From assembly GCA_035540955.1 (NCBI GenBank), contig DATLFP010000118.1, positions 1 through 8,380 of the forward strand: DNA of 8,380 nucleotides. The letters run 5' to 3'. Shown here in pieces: positions 7,978-8,380 of the stretch. The notes under the pieces were generated by a model. It was not told the DNA's origin, did no database searches, and saw nothing but the letters and a program-made list of their open reading frames with translations. Each line of letters begins with the position of its first letter. The first letter of the stretch is position 1. Made by a program: the position numbers and the translations under genes. Source of the DNA: DATLFP01 sp035540955. GTDB taxonomy: Bacteria > Actinomycetota > Acidimicrobiia > Acidimicrobiales > CADCSY01.

Positions 7978-7998
7978 CGCGACACGACCAGGCCACCG

Positions 7999-8033
7999 CA
8001 GCGGCCGTGACCGGGAAACCGGCCCGGCCGCTG
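7999..8033 (+). terminator. Strong hairpin with GAAA tetraloop after the broken membrane protein gene
   Basis: CAGCGGCCG (7999-8007) pairs perfectly with CGGCCGCTG (8025-8033). Inside, CCGG-GAAA-CCGG (8011-8022) makes a second stem capped by a GNRA tetraloop, separated from the first by a small internal loop (TGA opposite CC). It starts 22 nt after the stop codon at 7977. No T tract follows, as is common for terminators in high-GC actinobacteria. A structured RNA element upstream of the next gene is an alternative. Confidence 0.6.
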
Positions 8034-8113
8034 TGCCGCGCCGGGACCTTCGACTCTGGCGGGTGCCGGCGTCGCAGGAGGAGCATCAGGCAGGAGGGCG
8101 AGAGGCGGTCGAC

Positions 8114-8380
8114 GTGTCGACGACTCACAACGACTGGGATCTGTGGGAGCAGGACCTACCGCCGCTCCGCTCGCGGGTACCCCTCCCCGTGAAGGCGGCG
8201 GTGGGGCTGGTCGCCCTCGCCGTGGCCGTGGCGATCGTGGCGCCGGTCGTCCTGGTGGCCCGCGCCGGGGATTCCCCCTCGCCGTCGACGACCGTCCTCC
8301 GCCCGCCCCGGCCGCGGCTCGCGGCGCCGTCCCCGAGTGCACCGCCGTCGGCGGCGGCGCCCCGGCCCGCCGCCCCGCTC
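8114..8380 (+). CDS. Single-pass membrane protein with Pro/Ala/Ser-rich linker, 3' end missing
   Basis: The reading frame from GTG 8114 stays open to the window edge (89 codons). An AGAGGCGG ribosome binding site lies 5 nt upstream. Residues 1-26 are polar and cytoplasmic (STTHNDWDLWEQDLPPLRSR), 27-49 form a transmembrane helix (VGLVALAVAVAIVAPVVLVA region), and 52-89 are rich in Pro, Ala, Ser and Arg, as in linkers leading to an extracellular domain. Third positions are almost all G or C. The topology matches the preceding gene: a short cytoplasmic head and one helix, with the bulk outside. The functional domain lies beyond the right edge, so no function can be assigned. Confidence 0.7.
   Translation, partial: MSTTHNDWDLWEQDLPPLRSRVPLPVKAAVGLVALAVAVAIVAPVVLVARAGDSPSPSTTVLRPPRPRLAAPSPSAPPSAAAPRPAAPL

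Overview
The window is GC-rich. Its clearest genes have third codon positions made up almost entirely of G or C. Several genes start with GTG, and some toxin-antitoxin genes appear to be leaderless. A compact AraC / VOC / UvrA-like gene string of a kind I associate with actinomycetes is present. Together these suggest a high-GC actinobacterium; I cannot narrow the lineage from the sequence alone.

Left part (1-3300) looks like accessory DNA. It opens with the 5' end of an IS3-family transposase gene (minus strand, running off the left edge). The inferred end of that element carries the ATG of a 356-codon plus-strand ORF of unknown function whose codon use is more relaxed than that of the genes to the right. 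A possible small membrane protein and a 10-bp inverted repeat follow. Two minus-strand type II toxin-antitoxin modules come next. The first is a canonical vapB/vapC pair (PIN-domain toxin) with a tandem, palindromic operator candidate. The second is a ribbon-helix-helix antitoxin with a PIN-like toxin whose usual acidic residues are largely displaced; it has a plausible leaderless promoter.

Middle part (3313-7168) is a tight minus-strand gene string. In transcription order it encodes a PEBP (YbhB/YbcL-type) protein, a short AraC-type regulator, a VOC/glyoxalase-fold protein and a UvrA-like double ABC ATPase. The UvrA-like protein retains both nucleotide-binding sites and zinc motifs but lacks the length needed for the UvrB-binding domain. 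Gaps within the last three genes are 2-5 nt. My inference is a locally regulated response to, or protection from, a small toxic or DNA-binding compound: the VOC protein would act on the compound and the UvrA-like ATPase would act at DNA.

Right part (7341-8380) lies on the plus strand, divergent from the operon. It holds a single-pass membrane protein gene with one NHL-like segment that is interrupted by a +1 frame change, then a strong hairpin with a GAAA tetraloop. A second single-pass membrane protein with a Pro/Ala/Ser-rich extracellular linker follows and runs off the right edge.

I see no tRNA, rRNA or CRISPR array. The observations most worth a second look are the AraC-VOC-UvrA-like operon, the atypical PIN-like toxin module, and the membrane protein gene broken by a frame change.
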